A stretch of 64,000 nucleotides of DNA from an uncultured Rickettsiales bacterium (lineage in GTDB: Bacteria > Pseudomonadota > Alphaproteobacteria > RF32 > CAG-239). Each line of letters begins with the position of its first letter. Positions within the stretch are counted from its first letter, which is position 1. Positions 39,055 through 47,046 of this stretch are shown here, in pieces. The notes under the pieces were generated by a model. It saw nothing but the letters and a program-made list of their open reading frames with translations. It had not been told where the DNA came from and did no database searches. The position numbers and the translations under genes were made by a program. The stretch covers positions 62,001 to 126,000 of the forward strand of contig URXV01000002.1 of the NCBI GenBank assembly GCA_900551865.1. Reading direction: 5' to 3'.

Positions 39055-39083
39055 TTGCGAGGGAACGGTAAGGTATCTATACT
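39055..39083 (+). promoter_or_regulatory. Putative sigma-70-type promoter
   Basis: TTGCGA (39055-39060), 17-nt spacer, TATACT (39078-39083), 35 bp before ATG 39118. Confidence 0.68.
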
Positions 39084-39117
39084 TTATGCAATTTTAATGA
39101 ACTGAAGGACTTTTTTG

Positions 39118-39798
39118 ATGAAAAAGATATTTATGTCGCCGTTTTTTGTACCTGCGGCTTTTTTGATTTTGTGGTTGTCTTTTATGGGCACTGTTTATTA
39201 TGGATTTCCTGAAAATGTGCTGAAAGTAACGGTTGAAGGGGAACTGATTGAAAATATTACCCATATGGGATATGTCTTGCTTATAGGGGTGCTGCTTGTG
39301 GTTTGCGACGACTATAAGGACAGAATCAGGACATGGGGGATTTTTCTGTTTCTGGCGATTTGCGCTTTGTTGCGTGAGGAAGGGATACAGCACCATCTGT
39401 CCAGAACGGATACGACTCCGTTTAAATCGAGATTTTTTCTTAATCCGAACAATCCGTTGAGCGAAAAGATTGTTTTCGGGCTGGTTTTGCTGGTTGTTGC
39501 CGGCGCGGTTGCATATCTGGCGGTTAAATATTCCAAGCATCTGGTACAGTCATTTTTTAAATTCAATCCGGTAACGTGGTCGATTGCCGTTTTGTGCACG
39601 GTCGGCGTGTGTGCCAAGATTGTAGACCGTTTTCCGTCTAATTACAGAAAGGCGCACGGCGGCGTTCCGTTGTCTGACGAGACTTACGCGCTTTGCCAGT
39701 TGCTGGAAGAATCGGGTGAGATGTTTCTGCCGTATATTGCGATTGCGGCGTTATATCAATTCAGGCTGCAAAAAAAAGACAGCGTGCCGCGGAATTAG
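39118..39798 (+). CDS. Uncharacterised polytopic membrane protein
   Basis: 226 aa from ATG 39118; TTG 39115 is adjacent. Ribosome site GAAGGAC. About six hydrophobic segments. Charged residues sit at membrane borders in conserved-looking phrases: ELIENITHMGY, CALLREEGIQHHL, FKSRFFLNPNNPLSEKIVFG, KIVDRF and QLLEESGEMFLPYIA. The spacing of Glu/His residues inside segments recalls membrane hydrolases, but I cannot place it in a family. It stands alone with its own promoter. Confidence 0.6.
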   Translation: MKKIFMSPFFVPAAFLILWLSFMGTVYYGFPENVLKVTVEGELIENITHMGYVLLIGVLLVVCDDYKDRIRTWGIFLFLAICALLREEGIQHHLSRTDTTPFKSRFFLNPNNPLSEKIVFGLVLLVVAGAVAYLAVKYSKHLVQSFFKFNPVTWSIAVLCTVGVCAKIVDRFPSNYRKAHGGVPLSDETYALCQLLEESGEMFLPYIAIAALYQFRLQKKDSVPRN

Positions 39799-39861
39799 AC
39801 AGGGATAATTGCATGGCAATGGCGTTGAGGTGTTTTTTTGAAAAAAATTGACAAAAAATAC

Positions 39862-39890
39862 TTGCGCCGGGCGGAAAAATGTGGTATGTT
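39862..39890 (+). promoter_or_regulatory. Putative sigma-70-type promoter
   Basis: TTGCGC (39862-39867), 17-nt spacer, TATGTT (39885-39890). TTGACA at 39848 is a competing upstream box with poorer spacing. Confidence 0.55.
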
Positions 39891-39944
39891 AGGTAAGTTT
39901 TTTAGAGATAGGTAAATTATTATTCACATATAAATTTTTTTAAT

Positions 39945-40523
39945 ATGAAAAATTTTAGTTCAATGACTGCCCATGCGGCGTCTGCAAACAGCGAAGTAAG
40001 AAACGTATTCAGCGGAATGCATTTGCGTGACGGACAATTGTATTCTTCCGCAAACGGAAAATATCCGCTGATGTCCGGAGTGGACAAGGTTTCGGTAGGT
40101 ACCCGTTTTAACAGAATTTTCATGACGGACGGAACGACTTACGTCTATACGCCGGACTGGAAGCTTGTAGCTTTCGGGGCGCAACACAGCGCTTCGGTTG
40201 GCGGTTTTCATATCTCTTCGGCGGAAGAACTTGAAGTCAATGCCGACTTTGACCTGATTAAAGGCCATGGGCTGAAAGTTGCGGACGCGAACGGCATGGT
40301 TCTGCATGAGAACGTGCGGGCGTTTATGCCAATCAATGAGCGTTTCCACCTTATCCGCGAGGAAAACGGTGCGTGGGCGCTGTGCAATAGCCGAGGTTCT
40401 GCCATGCGTAACCTGAAAAAGGCTAATCTGACAGTCGGTAGAAAAAAACTCTTTTTTGACGACCGTGGAAAAGCACATTTAAATGCATGGGATGCACATT
40501 GCTGTGATGTTCTGCATTTTTGA
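39945..40523 (+). CDS. Uncharacterised beta-rich protein
   Basis: 192 aa, no signal peptide or membrane segment. Short strand-turn repeats: MHLRDGQLYSSANGKYPLM, RIFMTDGTTYVYTPDWKLVAFG, LKVADANGMVLHENV, and a C-terminal KKLFFDDRGKAHLNAWDAH with closely spaced His and Cys (HCCDVLHF). The strand pattern with D-G or N-G turns resembles the protein at 30679-31698. No ribosome site is visible in the AT-rich leader. Function unknown. Confidence 0.6.
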   Translation: MKNFSSMTAHAASANSEVRNVFSGMHLRDGQLYSSANGKYPLMSGVDKVSVGTRFNRIFMTDGTTYVYTPDWKLVAFGAQHSASVGGFHISSAEELEVNADFDLIKGHGLKVADANGMVLHENVRAFMPINERFHLIREENGAWALCNSRGSAMRNLKKANLTVGRKKLFFDDRGKAHLNAWDAHCCDVLHF

Positions 40524-40553
40524 TGTTATGTCAAAGGGCGGAATATCCTGAAT

Positions 40554-40585
40554 AAAAAAGAGCTGCGGTATGCGGCTCTTTTTTT
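40554..40585 (+). terminator. Rho-independent terminator
   Basis: AAAAAGAGCTGC pairs with GCGGCTCTTTTT (one G-U) around a five-base loop, ending in a T run. Confidence 0.85.
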
Positions 40586-40783
40586 GTGGGAATGATTTAC
40601 GAACGGCGATGTTTTTTTACGGAGATATTTTTTGGGGGGGAATTTTGATAATATTGCCCAGCGGATATTTGAACGGGCGATAATTGGAAAGGGTATTCAT
40701 CAAGCAGAGGGTTGTTTTGCAGGAACGTTGAACCGTTTTGCAGGACGACTGTGCTGATAGTAATGGAGCATAGCGGCAATAAA
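40586..40783. other. Gap between convergent transcripts
   Basis: About 200 bp between two facing terminators. A 60-codon minus-strand frame exists (40597-40779) but has no ribosome site and unremarkable composition; nothing else seen. Confidence 0.5.
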
Positions 40784-40812
40784 AAACAGCCTGCCGAAAG
40801 GCAGGCTGTTTA
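40783..40812 (-). terminator. Rho-independent terminator of ftsH
   Basis: Minus strand AACAGCCTGCC, loop TTTC, GGCAGGCTGTT followed by six T. About 60 nt after the ftsH stop. Confidence 0.9.
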
Positions 40813-40872
40813 ACACAGAACCAAGTGATTGAGAAGCCGGCTGCTTGGAAGGCGGCTTCCTGGAACCTTGGC

Positions 40873-42738
40873 TTACAGTTCCGGCACGGACGCTTTGGTG
40901 CGTTTTTCTTCCGAAACCGGGGCGTCCTTGTTTTTGTCTACCGTCTTTCCGGCCAGAACGTCCTGAATTTCCTCGCCGGTCAGCGTTTCATATTCCATCA
41001 GCGCCTGAGCCAGCGTTTCCCAATCCTTTTGATGCTGTTGAAGGATTTTTTTCGCTTCTTCGTAGCCGCCGGTAACCAGACGCTTGATTTCCGCGTCGAC
41101 CAAGCGGGCGGTTTCTTCGCTCATATTCTGGTTTTGTGTGACGGAACGGCCGAGGAAAACTTCGTTGGAGTTTTCGGAATAACGAATCGGCCCCAGCGCG
41201 TCGCTCATACCCCATTCCGTTACCATGGCACGCGCCAAATCCGTGGCAGCGTTAATATCGGAAGACGCACCGGAAGTAACCGCGTCGTAACCGAATTTTA
41301 TTTCTTCGGCGACGCGCCCGCCCATCAGAATCGCCAGACGGGACAGCATCTGGGCGCGGGTGTAGGAATATTTGTCCTTTTCCGGCAGCTGCTGCACCAT
41401 ACCGAGTGCCCGGCCGCGCGGGATAATCGTCGCCTTGTGAATAGGGTCGGTGTCTTTGACGTTCAGGGAACAGATGGCGTGTCCGGCTTCATGATAAGCG
41501 GTCAGCTGCTTTTCTTTTTCGTCCATCGCCATGGATTTGCGCTCGTTGCCCATCAAGACTTTGTCCTTGGCGGCGTCAAAATCGGCAGAGCTGACTTTGA
41601 GCTTGTTTTTGCGGGCGGCAAGGAGAGCCGCTTCATTAACCAGATTGGCCAAATCAGCCCCGGAAAATCCGGGCGTGCCGCGGGCGACGACGCTGAGGTT
41701 GACGTCTTTGGAGAGCGGAACCTTGCGGGTGTGGACTTTCAGAATTTCCTCACGTCCTTTGACGTCCGGATTGCTGACAGTTACCTGACGGTCAAAACGT
41801 CCGGGACGCAGCAGGGCAGGGTCCAGAACATCCGGGCGGTTGGTCGCTGCAATCAGAATAACGTTTTCGTTGGCATCAAACCCGTCCATTTCCACAAGGA
41901 GCTGGTTTAAGGTCTGTTCACGTTCGTCATTGCCGCCGCCCAAACCGGCGCCGCGATGGCGGCCGACGGCATCTATTTCATCAATAAACAGCAGGCAGGG
42001 GGCGTTTTTCTTGGCCTGTGCGAACATATCGCGCACACGCGACGCGCCGACGCCGACGAACATTTCCACAAAGTCCGAACCGGAAATAGAGAAAAACGGA
42101 ACATTGGCTTCGCCGGCTACGGCTTTTGCCAAGAGGGTTTTGCCGGTTCCTGGAGGGCCGACGAGCAGGACGCCCTTGGGGATTTTGCCGCCGAGACGCT
42201 GAAATTTCTGCGGGTCTTTCAGAAAATCGATAATTTCTTCAAGTTCCTGCTTGCTTTCGTCCGCTCCGGCAACGTCGGCAAACGTAACGCGTTTGGTGTT
42301 TTCTATCAATTTTGCGCGGGATTTGCCGAAACTCATGGCTTTGTTGTTGCCGGAACTGGCCTGGCGCATAAAGAAAATCCACACGCCAATCAGCAGAAGC
42401 ATCGGGAACCAGGAAATGACAATGCCCCAGAACGTGCTTTCGGACGTGTCTATCGGCTTGGCTTCAATTTTGACGCCGAGTTTGCGCAGCGTTTCGACCA
42501 TGCTCGGGTCAAAGGGAGCGTAAGTGCGGAATTTGTTACCGTTGTCGTAGGTGCCGTAAATGTCGTTGCCGACAATCGTTACCGCGTCAATATGGTTGTT
42601 TTCGGCTTTGTCCATAAATTCCGAAAAAGCAATCGGCGCGGCGGCGTTTTGCCGGGCGCTTGGAGAGAAGCCGTTCATAATCACACTCAAAAGTATGAAG
42701 GCAACAAGCCAGAACATAATATTTTTCATTGGTTTCAT
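40873..42738 (-). CDS. ftsH: ATP-dependent zinc metalloprotease FtsH
   Basis: 621-aa membrane-anchored AAA+ protease that degrades misfolded membrane proteins and regulators such as LpxC and RpoH. Two membrane segments (about 8-24 and 108-128), Walker [15 protein letters not shown], Walker [13 protein letters not shown], second-region-of-homology arginines in [17 protein letters not shown], zinc-binding HEAGH and the third ligand Asp in [13 protein letters not shown]. Complete. ATG at 42738 or 42729 are both possible starts. The usual alphaproteobacterial upstream gene tilS is not here; the region upstream is gene-free and G-rich. Confidence 0.97.
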   Translation of the reverse strand: MKPMKNIMFWLVAFILLSVIMNGFSPSARQNAAAPIAFSEFMDKAENNHIDAVTIVGNDIYGTYDNGNKFRTYAPFDPSMVETLRKLGVKIEAKPIDTSESTFWGIVISWFPMLLLIGVWIFFMRQASSGNNKAMSFGKSRAKLIENTKRVTFADVAGADESKQELEEIIDFLKDPQKFQRLGGKIPKGVLLVGPPGTGKTLLAKAVAGEANVPFFSISGSDFVEMFVGVGASRVRDMFAQAKKNAPCLLFIDEIDAVGRHRGAGLGGGNDEREQTLNQLLVEMDGFDANENVILIAATNRPDVLDPALLRPGRFDRQVTVSNPDVKGREEILKVHTRKVPLSKDVNLSVVARGTPGFSGADLANLVNEAALLAARKNKLKVSSADFDAAKDKVLMGNERKSMAMDEKEKQLTAYHEAGHAICSLNVKDTDPIHKATIIPRGRALGMVQQLPEKDKYSYTRAQMLSRLAILMGGRVAEEIKFGYDAVTSGASSDINAATDLARAMVTEWGMSDALGPIRYSENSNEVFLGRSVTQNQNMSEETARLVDAEIKRLVTGGYEEAKKILQQHQKDWETLAQALMEYETLTGEEIQDVLAGKTVDKNKDAPVSEEKRTKASVPEL

Positions 42739-43180
42739 CTGTTGTCATTTCCCTGTTGTTGGTTGGAGAATCGCGTATAGCGGTTCGATGCGGCAACATA
42801 TCAGAAATACATATTGCACAGATATATTATATAGAGCGGTGCGGATTAAAACTCAATAGCAATTTTTGTTTTTAGCGAATGTTGGGGGCAGAATAAAGGT
42901 ATCAGGCGTTTTGGGGGAGGTTGTGCCGTTTGGGAGGGAGTTTTTTGGGAGAGAGAGGGGAGTGCCGCTTTTGGGGAGGGGGAGAAGACGTGAGTGGCAG
43001 ACGGGCAGCTGCTAAAGGGGTGGCAGTAGGAAGATGGGAACAGACGGGAACGGGTTGTAGGGGCGGGCAGTAGGGTAATAGAAACAGACGAGGAGTGGGC
43101 TGTAGGGAAACAGACAGATGGATTACGACCGGAGAAAGCGGACACATTTGCGGCGGCAGAGGGAAGGGAATATAGAGAAA
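42739..43180. other. Gene-free, purine-biased intergenic region upstream of ftsH
   Basis: From about 42880 to 43180 the plus strand is strongly G/A-rich with repeated words such as GGGAGGG, AACAGACG and GGGTTGTAGGG / GGGCTGTAGGG, similar in style to 6180-6460. The part nearest ftsH (42739-42850) is AT-rich and probably holds its promoter (ATATTATATAG near 42823). No gene supported. Confidence 0.5.
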
Positions 43181-43203
43181 ATAAAAAGCCCGCAAAGGCG
43201 GGC
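43181..43203 (-). terminator. Rho-independent terminator
   Basis: Minus strand GCCCGC, loop CTTT, GCGGGC followed by TTTTTAT. It ends whatever is transcribed from 43204-43500. Confidence 0.85.
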
Positions 43204-43350
43204 GGATGTTCAGAAACCGTAAGCAATTGACGGCTCGACTTATTTGAGAAGCTCTTATTCGTCGACATCCGTCCGAACGTGGCATATTTATTTTGTCCTG
43301 CTGCGGACTGACTGCTTAAGGGATTCTGACGCCCTGAACTTAATATCTAT
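43182..43350 (-). ncRNA. Possible small RNA (or long 3' UTR) ending at the terminator
   Basis: Between the methyltransferase stop (43504) and the terminator (43181) lie 300 nt with balanced composition, unlike the purine-biased DNA beyond. On the minus strand TTGTTG, 18-nt spacer and TATATG (boxes at about 43366-43395) could start an RNA near 43355, giving about 170 nt with a terminator hairpin. I could not match it to 6S, SRP or RNase P RNA. Open frames within it have no convincing ribosome site. Confidence 0.3.
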
Positions 43351-43503
43351 TAAATTCGTTGATAACATATATCAGGTTATATGTATTTGCAACAATTTTT
43401 TTCGTTTTGTGAAAAGTTTTTGGCAGGTGCAGGGCAAAATCCGGCGGCTAATCCCCGGCGGAGCAGGAAATTTAGCGGCAGAGATAGCTTTTGGGTGGAC
43501 AAA

Positions 43504-44766
43504 TCAGGCGTGGCGAAGTTTGAAAACGCCGTTTTCGTATCCCTGAATGGTCTTGTCTGTTTGTGCCATTTCAAGCCTCTTTTCGGCAAGGGCCACGTAT
43601 TCTTTTTCGCGTTCAATGCCGACATAATGACGGCCGAGCTTGGCGGAGGTTACCGAAGTAGTACCGGAGCCGAGGAAAGGGTCAAAAACGACATCGCCTT
43701 CGTTGCTGGAGGCCAAAATCAGCTTGGCTATCAGCTTTTCCGGTTTTTGGGTGGGATGGGGCGTGTTTTCAGCCATAGACCAGAACGGGATGGAAATGTC
43801 CGTCCACAGGTTGGACGGCGCAGTCAACCGGTATTTTCCCCCTTCAATTTCTTCGTCTTCCTGCCAGTCTTTGGGAATGCCGTTGCGGTCTTTGTACGGC
43901 GCCAAGACCGGGCGCTTCAGCTTAACGGCGTCAAGGTTGAACGTGTATTCGGAAGACTTGGTGAAAAACCAGACGTCTTCCAGACAGTTTTTCCAGTTGT
44001 TGCCCGAACTGCGCCCTTTTTCGCGTTCCCAGGTAATGCGGTTTTTCAGGAGGAAATATTTTCCGGCGATTTCGGGAACGGCGATAGACGTGTTCCAGTC
44101 CGAACAGATGTACAGGCTGCCGTTGGGTTTCAGCGAGATAAAGACTTCCGCAAGCCACTTGTCCATCCAGCGCTTGTAGTCGTTCCAGTCCATAGACTTG
44201 AATTCTTTGGTGCCGAATTTTTTGGTCAGGTTGTACGGCGGGTCGACGACCACCAAATCGGCAAAGTTGGCGGGGAGAAATTTCAGAGCCTCAAAAGTGT
44301 CCTGCCAGATGGTTTTGTCAATGATGTCGCGCAGGGCAGCTTTGCCTTTCAGGGTTACGGCGCGGGAGGAATATTCGGCGATTTCCGGCTCTGTCAACGT
44401 GATGGTCTTGTTGCGCGGCGCGGGCGCTTTGGCAGCTGCGGCGGGCGGCGTGTCCGTAACAGGGACAGCAGCCTGTTCAGGGGAGGAGGAGAGAGAGGAA
44501 CCGACAGGTTGTGTGCCCGGAGCCGGAGTGTTTTTTGTGGCGGCGGAGAGGAAGTCTGTGGCAGGGATTGGAGCAGCGGCAGGCGTTGGCGCCGGATTTG
44601 ATGCCTTTTCAGGGGGGGAAGAAAGGAGGTCTGCGGCGGGAATCGGAGCAGCGGCAGGGCGGCGGCCTCTTTTCGGGGAGGTTGAAACAGAGGCGGCGGA
44701 GGGAGTTGGCTGGGCGGGAGAAAGCGCAGCAAGGGGATTGGCAAGGGTATCGGGCGTTTGCGTCAT
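43504..44766 (-). CDS. Beta-class adenine DNA methyltransferase with Pro/Ala-rich N-terminal extension
   Basis: 420 aa. Motif IV DPPYNL is at 175-180 and motif I DPFLGSGTT at 362-370, so the order is that of beta-class amino-methyltransferases; HPTQKPE at 337-343 is the usual partner motif. DPPY favours N6-adenine. Unlike CcrM it has no C-terminal DNA-binding domain: it ends 50 residues after motif I. Residues 1-118 are a disordered Ala/Pro/Ser extension with a repeated AAAPIPA[AT]D[LF]LS unit (38-50 and 63-75) and PKRGRRP (31-37), similar to an AT-hook core. No restriction endonuclease is nearby, so it is probably solitary. Its ATG overlaps the HPr stop (ATGA), implying coupled translation. 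Confidence 0.88.
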   Translation of the reverse strand: MTQTPDTLANPLAALSPAQPTPSAASVSTSPKRGRRPAAAPIPAADLLSSPPEKASNPAPTPAAAPIPATDFLSAATKNTPAPGTQPVGSSLSSSPEQAAVPVTDTPPAAAAKAPAPRNKTITLTEPEIAEYSSRAVTLKGKAALRDIIDKTIWQDTFEALKFLPANFADLVVVDPPYNLTKKFGTKEFKSMDWNDYKRWMDKWLAEVFISLKPNGSLYICSDWNTSIAVPEIAGKYFLLKNRITWEREKGRSSGNNWKNCLEDVWFFTKSSEYTFNLDAVKLKRPVLAPYKDRNGIPKDWQEDEEIEGGKYRLTAPSNLWTDISIPFWSMAENTPHPTQKPEKLIAKLILASSNEGDVVFDPFLGSGTTSVTSAKLGRHYVGIEREKEYVALAEKRLEMAQTDKTIQGYENGVFKLRHA

Positions 44767-45041
44767 CTATCCTCGCCGAATCTGCCGTTGACAAGTTTGG
44801 TAATGTTGGCGATGGCGGTTTCGGCGTCTGTTCCGGCGGCGGAAACCTTGATTTTGGTGCCTTTGGCGGCGGCGAGCATCATCAGCCCCATAATCGAATT
44901 GCCGTCTACAACCTGTCCCAGACGTTCAACCTGCACGTCGGCGTTCAGCCCGTCAATCGTTTTGACGAAACTGGCGGCGGCACGGGCATGCAATCCGCGT
45001 TCGTTAATAATCTCAAGTTCTACAGAAATGGTGTCGCTCAT
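44763..45041 (-). CDS. ptsH: Phosphocarrier protein HPr
   Basis: 92 aa from ATG 45041 (MSDTISVELEIINERGLHAR). His18 in GLHARAA is the PEP/EI phosphorylation site, and Ser49 in DGNSIMGLMML is the regulatory serine that HPr kinase would modify. Start at 45068 is rejected because it overlaps the EIIA end more deeply and lacks a ribosome site. Together with the EIIA gene upstream this is the core of a regulatory PTS; no EIIB/EIIC permease and no hprK are in the window. Confidence 0.95.
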   Translation of the reverse strand: MSDTISVELEIINERGLHARAAASFVKTIDGLNADVQVERLGQVVDGNSIMGLMMLAAAKGTKIKVSAAGTDAETAIANITKLVNGRFGEDR

Positions 45042-45042
45042 T

Positions 45043-45441
45043 TTATTTTCCCAACAGTTCAGACGCAATTGTGATGTATTTGATGCCGGCTTCTTTGGCG
45101 CCGGTAACGGCTTCCTTCAGCCCTTTTTCTTTTCTCAGCGTATTGAGTTTGACGAGCATCGGCAGATTTATGCCGGCGATAACTTCAATGTTGGCACGAT
45201 CCATAATCGAAATGGCAAGGTTGGAGGGCGTACCGCCAAACATATCGGTCAAAACAATGACGCCGTCGCCGCTGTCAACCGCCTGGACTTTGTTTAAGAT
45301 GTCGTTGCGCCGTTCGTTCATATCGTCATTGGGGCCGATGCAGGCGGTGGCAATCTGGTTCTGGGGGCCGACAATGTGCTGCATGGCAGACAGAAATTCG
45401 TCAGCCAGCCGGCCATGGGTTACCAATACTATTCCTATCAT
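45043..45441 (-). CDS. PTS EIIA component, mannose (PTS-Man) family
   Basis: 132 aa. EIIA-Man fold: MIGIVLVTHGRLADEF with the phosphorylated His9, then GDGVIVLTDMFGGTPSNLAI and IEVIAGINLPMLVKL, all family signatures. In alphaproteobacteria this protein receives phosphate from HPr and usually serves regulation rather than sugar transport. Its stop lies one base ahead of the HPr start; the unknown 138-aa gene ends immediately before its start, so the genes form one operon. Confidence 0.93.
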   Translation of the reverse strand: MIGIVLVTHGRLADEFLSAMQHIVGPQNQIATACIGPNDDMNERRNDILNKVQAVDSGDGVIVLTDMFGGTPSNLAISIMDRANIEVIAGINLPMLVKLNTLRKEKGLKEAVTGAKEAGIKYITIASELLGK

Positions 45442-45858
45442 CTATTTTTCTCCGCTTTTCCAGATTTTAACGGCGCCAAACGCTTCAATAATTTCCTGCT
45501 TGCTTTTAATGCGTTCCAACTCGTCGGCGCGGGTCTGGCGGCCTTTGAATGAAAATTCCTCAACCGTTTCAACCGGAACGCCGTAGGTGCGTTCGACAGT
45601 TTCGCCGGAGAGTTCTACAATCATCACAAATTCGGATTCAGCCAGGACGGCGCCGGTTTCGGCGTTTATGCCTTCAAGCTTGACCGCGAGTCTGCCGTCG
45701 CGTTTGAGCAAAGCTGTGGTTTTGCCGTCATATTCCAGCTGCGGATTGGCCGGTTCGCCTTTGCGGGCGTCAATAAATACCGCCAGTTCGCCGAACTTGT
45801 TTTCGATGATTTCGAAAAAGTCCTGTTTTTCAATTAACGTATAATATTGGTTTTCCAT
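45442..45858 (-). CDS. Uncharacterised protein preceding the EIIA gene
   Basis: 138 aa, cytoplasmic, acidic, not recognised. Contains FFEIIENKFGELAVFIDARKG, DGKTTALLKRDGRLAVKLEG and FVMIVELSGETVERTYGVPV, a mixed alpha/beta pattern ending in a helical TRADELERIKSKQEIIEAFG. It abuts the EIIA start with no gap and is therefore first gene of the PTS-methyltransferase operon. It is not HPr kinase: no P-loop is present. Confidence 0.65.
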   Translation of the reverse strand: MENQYYTLIEKQDFFEIIENKFGELAVFIDARKGEPANPQLEYDGKTTALLKRDGRLAVKLEGINAETGAVLAESEFVMIVELSGETVERTYGVPVETVEEFSFKGRQTRADELERIKSKQEIIEAFGAVKIWKSGEK

Positions 45859-45965
45859 AGTTTGGCCTTTGGTTTTATGAGGTTATCAACACTGTCCAGA
45901 ATATCACAAAGATTTATAAGTGTCAATCAGGTTTGTTTAATAAGTGCTTCTCAGGCGGGGCGGAA

Positions 45966-46913
45966 TCAGCTATTTTCTTTGCCGTTGTCAGCCGTGTTTT
46001 CATTTTTTTTAAATGGCTTCAACCCTTTGGCAATTTCGGATAATTTTTTCCGCGGGGCGCCGCGTCCCGATTTTTCCAGTATCAGTCTGGCGAGCGCTTT
46101 TTCATCGTCTTCTTTCGCCAATTCCGGAGCGGTTTCGGCGGGAAGGCCGTTCAGGATATCTGATGTTTCGCGCTGCAAAGAAGCCAGCGGCGCGGCCGAA
46201 AGCGGCGTTTGGGATGCGGCTGAGTGCAGAGAGGGTTCCAGCGTTTCGGCGGCATTTTTCAAGCCGCGAAGCGCTTGGCCAAGGTCTTTTTCAGGGAGAT
46301 GGCCTTTCAGCCCGAGCGGTTCGGATATTTTCTCTTTTAAGGTTTGGCGGCGGATTTTTTTCACATCATATTTAGCCGAATTTGCCAGCCTGGCGTCGGC
46401 GCGGGAAACACGGGGAGACAGTCCGGCTTCCCTTGCGGCCATTGAAGAGCTGAGAATGGCGTCCAGCTTTCCGGCCAACTGCTGTTCGCGGGTAATGCGC
46501 AGCGTTTCCGACTCGTTGCGGGCCGGGTCGGGAACAGTGCCTGCGGGGAGGATTCCGTTTTCGGCTTCTTCTTCGTCAAGCAGGCTGATATTGAAGAAAC
46601 CGGGGGCGTTTTCGTCTTCGTCATCATCGTCGTAAACTTCTTTAATTTTTTGGCGCAGGCGCTGCAGCGGTTGTCCGGCAGCCGGAGCGGGACGTGAAGC
46701 GGCCGGGTTTGCGGCGGCGGGGCGCGTCGCAGGCCGGACGGGAGCGGCAGTGCGCTCGGCAACCGGGCGGGAAGAAACGTCATTGACGGTGGACGCGCGG
46801 TCGTCCAGTTCGCTTCTTCCTTCCAGCCGTTTACTGATGCGCTCGGCATCCGAATCGGATTTTTTGTCCCAGTCGACGATTTTTTTCTGGTTTGGCGCCA
46901 ATTGTTCCGTCAT
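45966..46913 (-). CDS. Uncharacterised, largely disordered charged protein
   Basis: 315 aa, not recognised. N-terminal VDWDKKSDSDAERISKRLEG, a Pro/Ala/Arg-rich linker (about 50-85), KEVYDDDDEDENAPGFFNIS, then helices (EQQLAGKLDAILSSSMAARE; KKIRRQTLKEKISEPLGL) and a basic C-terminus. No membrane segment. It lies between the PTS operon and the PAS protein on the same strand. Ribosome site AAAGGAGAAAAGCA. Confidence 0.6.
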   Translation of the reverse strand: MTEQLAPNQKKIVDWDKKSDSDAERISKRLEGRSELDDRASTVNDVSSRPVAERTAAPVRPATRPAAANPAASRPAPAAGQPLQRLRQKIKEVYDDDDEDENAPGFFNISLLDEEEAENGILPAGTVPDPARNESETLRITREQQLAGKLDAILSSSMAAREAGLSPRVSRADARLANSAKYDVKKIRRQTLKEKISEPLGLKGHLPEKDLGQALRGLKNAAETLEPSLHSAASQTPLSAAPLASLQRETSDILNGLPAETAPELAKEDDEKALARLILEKSGRGAPRKKLSEIAKGLKPFKKNENTADNGKENS

Positions 46914-47046
46914 TGCTTTTCTCCTTTGGGCTTTTCAGGGCTTTTGCCGCGGCGGCCGGCATTTTACGGCAACCGCAGCCTGGACTGATATCTGCCGGAT
47001 ATTATGGATGACGTCCTGCGCGAATGCAAGGATTATTTGTTTCCAG

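Noticed and set aside
40597..40779. 60-codon minus-strand frame between two terminators
   Set aside because: No ribosome site, no recognisable feature, and it lies downstream of the ftsH terminator.
42846..43285. Minus-strand frames of 127 and 140 codons upstream of ftsH
   Set aside because: Pro/Ser-rich translation of a purine-biased region, no ribosome site, and a strong terminator hairpin lies inside.
43504..44766. Assignment of the methyltransferase as CcrM
   Set aside because: It is beta-class like CcrM but lacks the C-terminal DNA-binding domain and the CcrM N-terminal sequence, so the GANTC specificity cannot be claimed.
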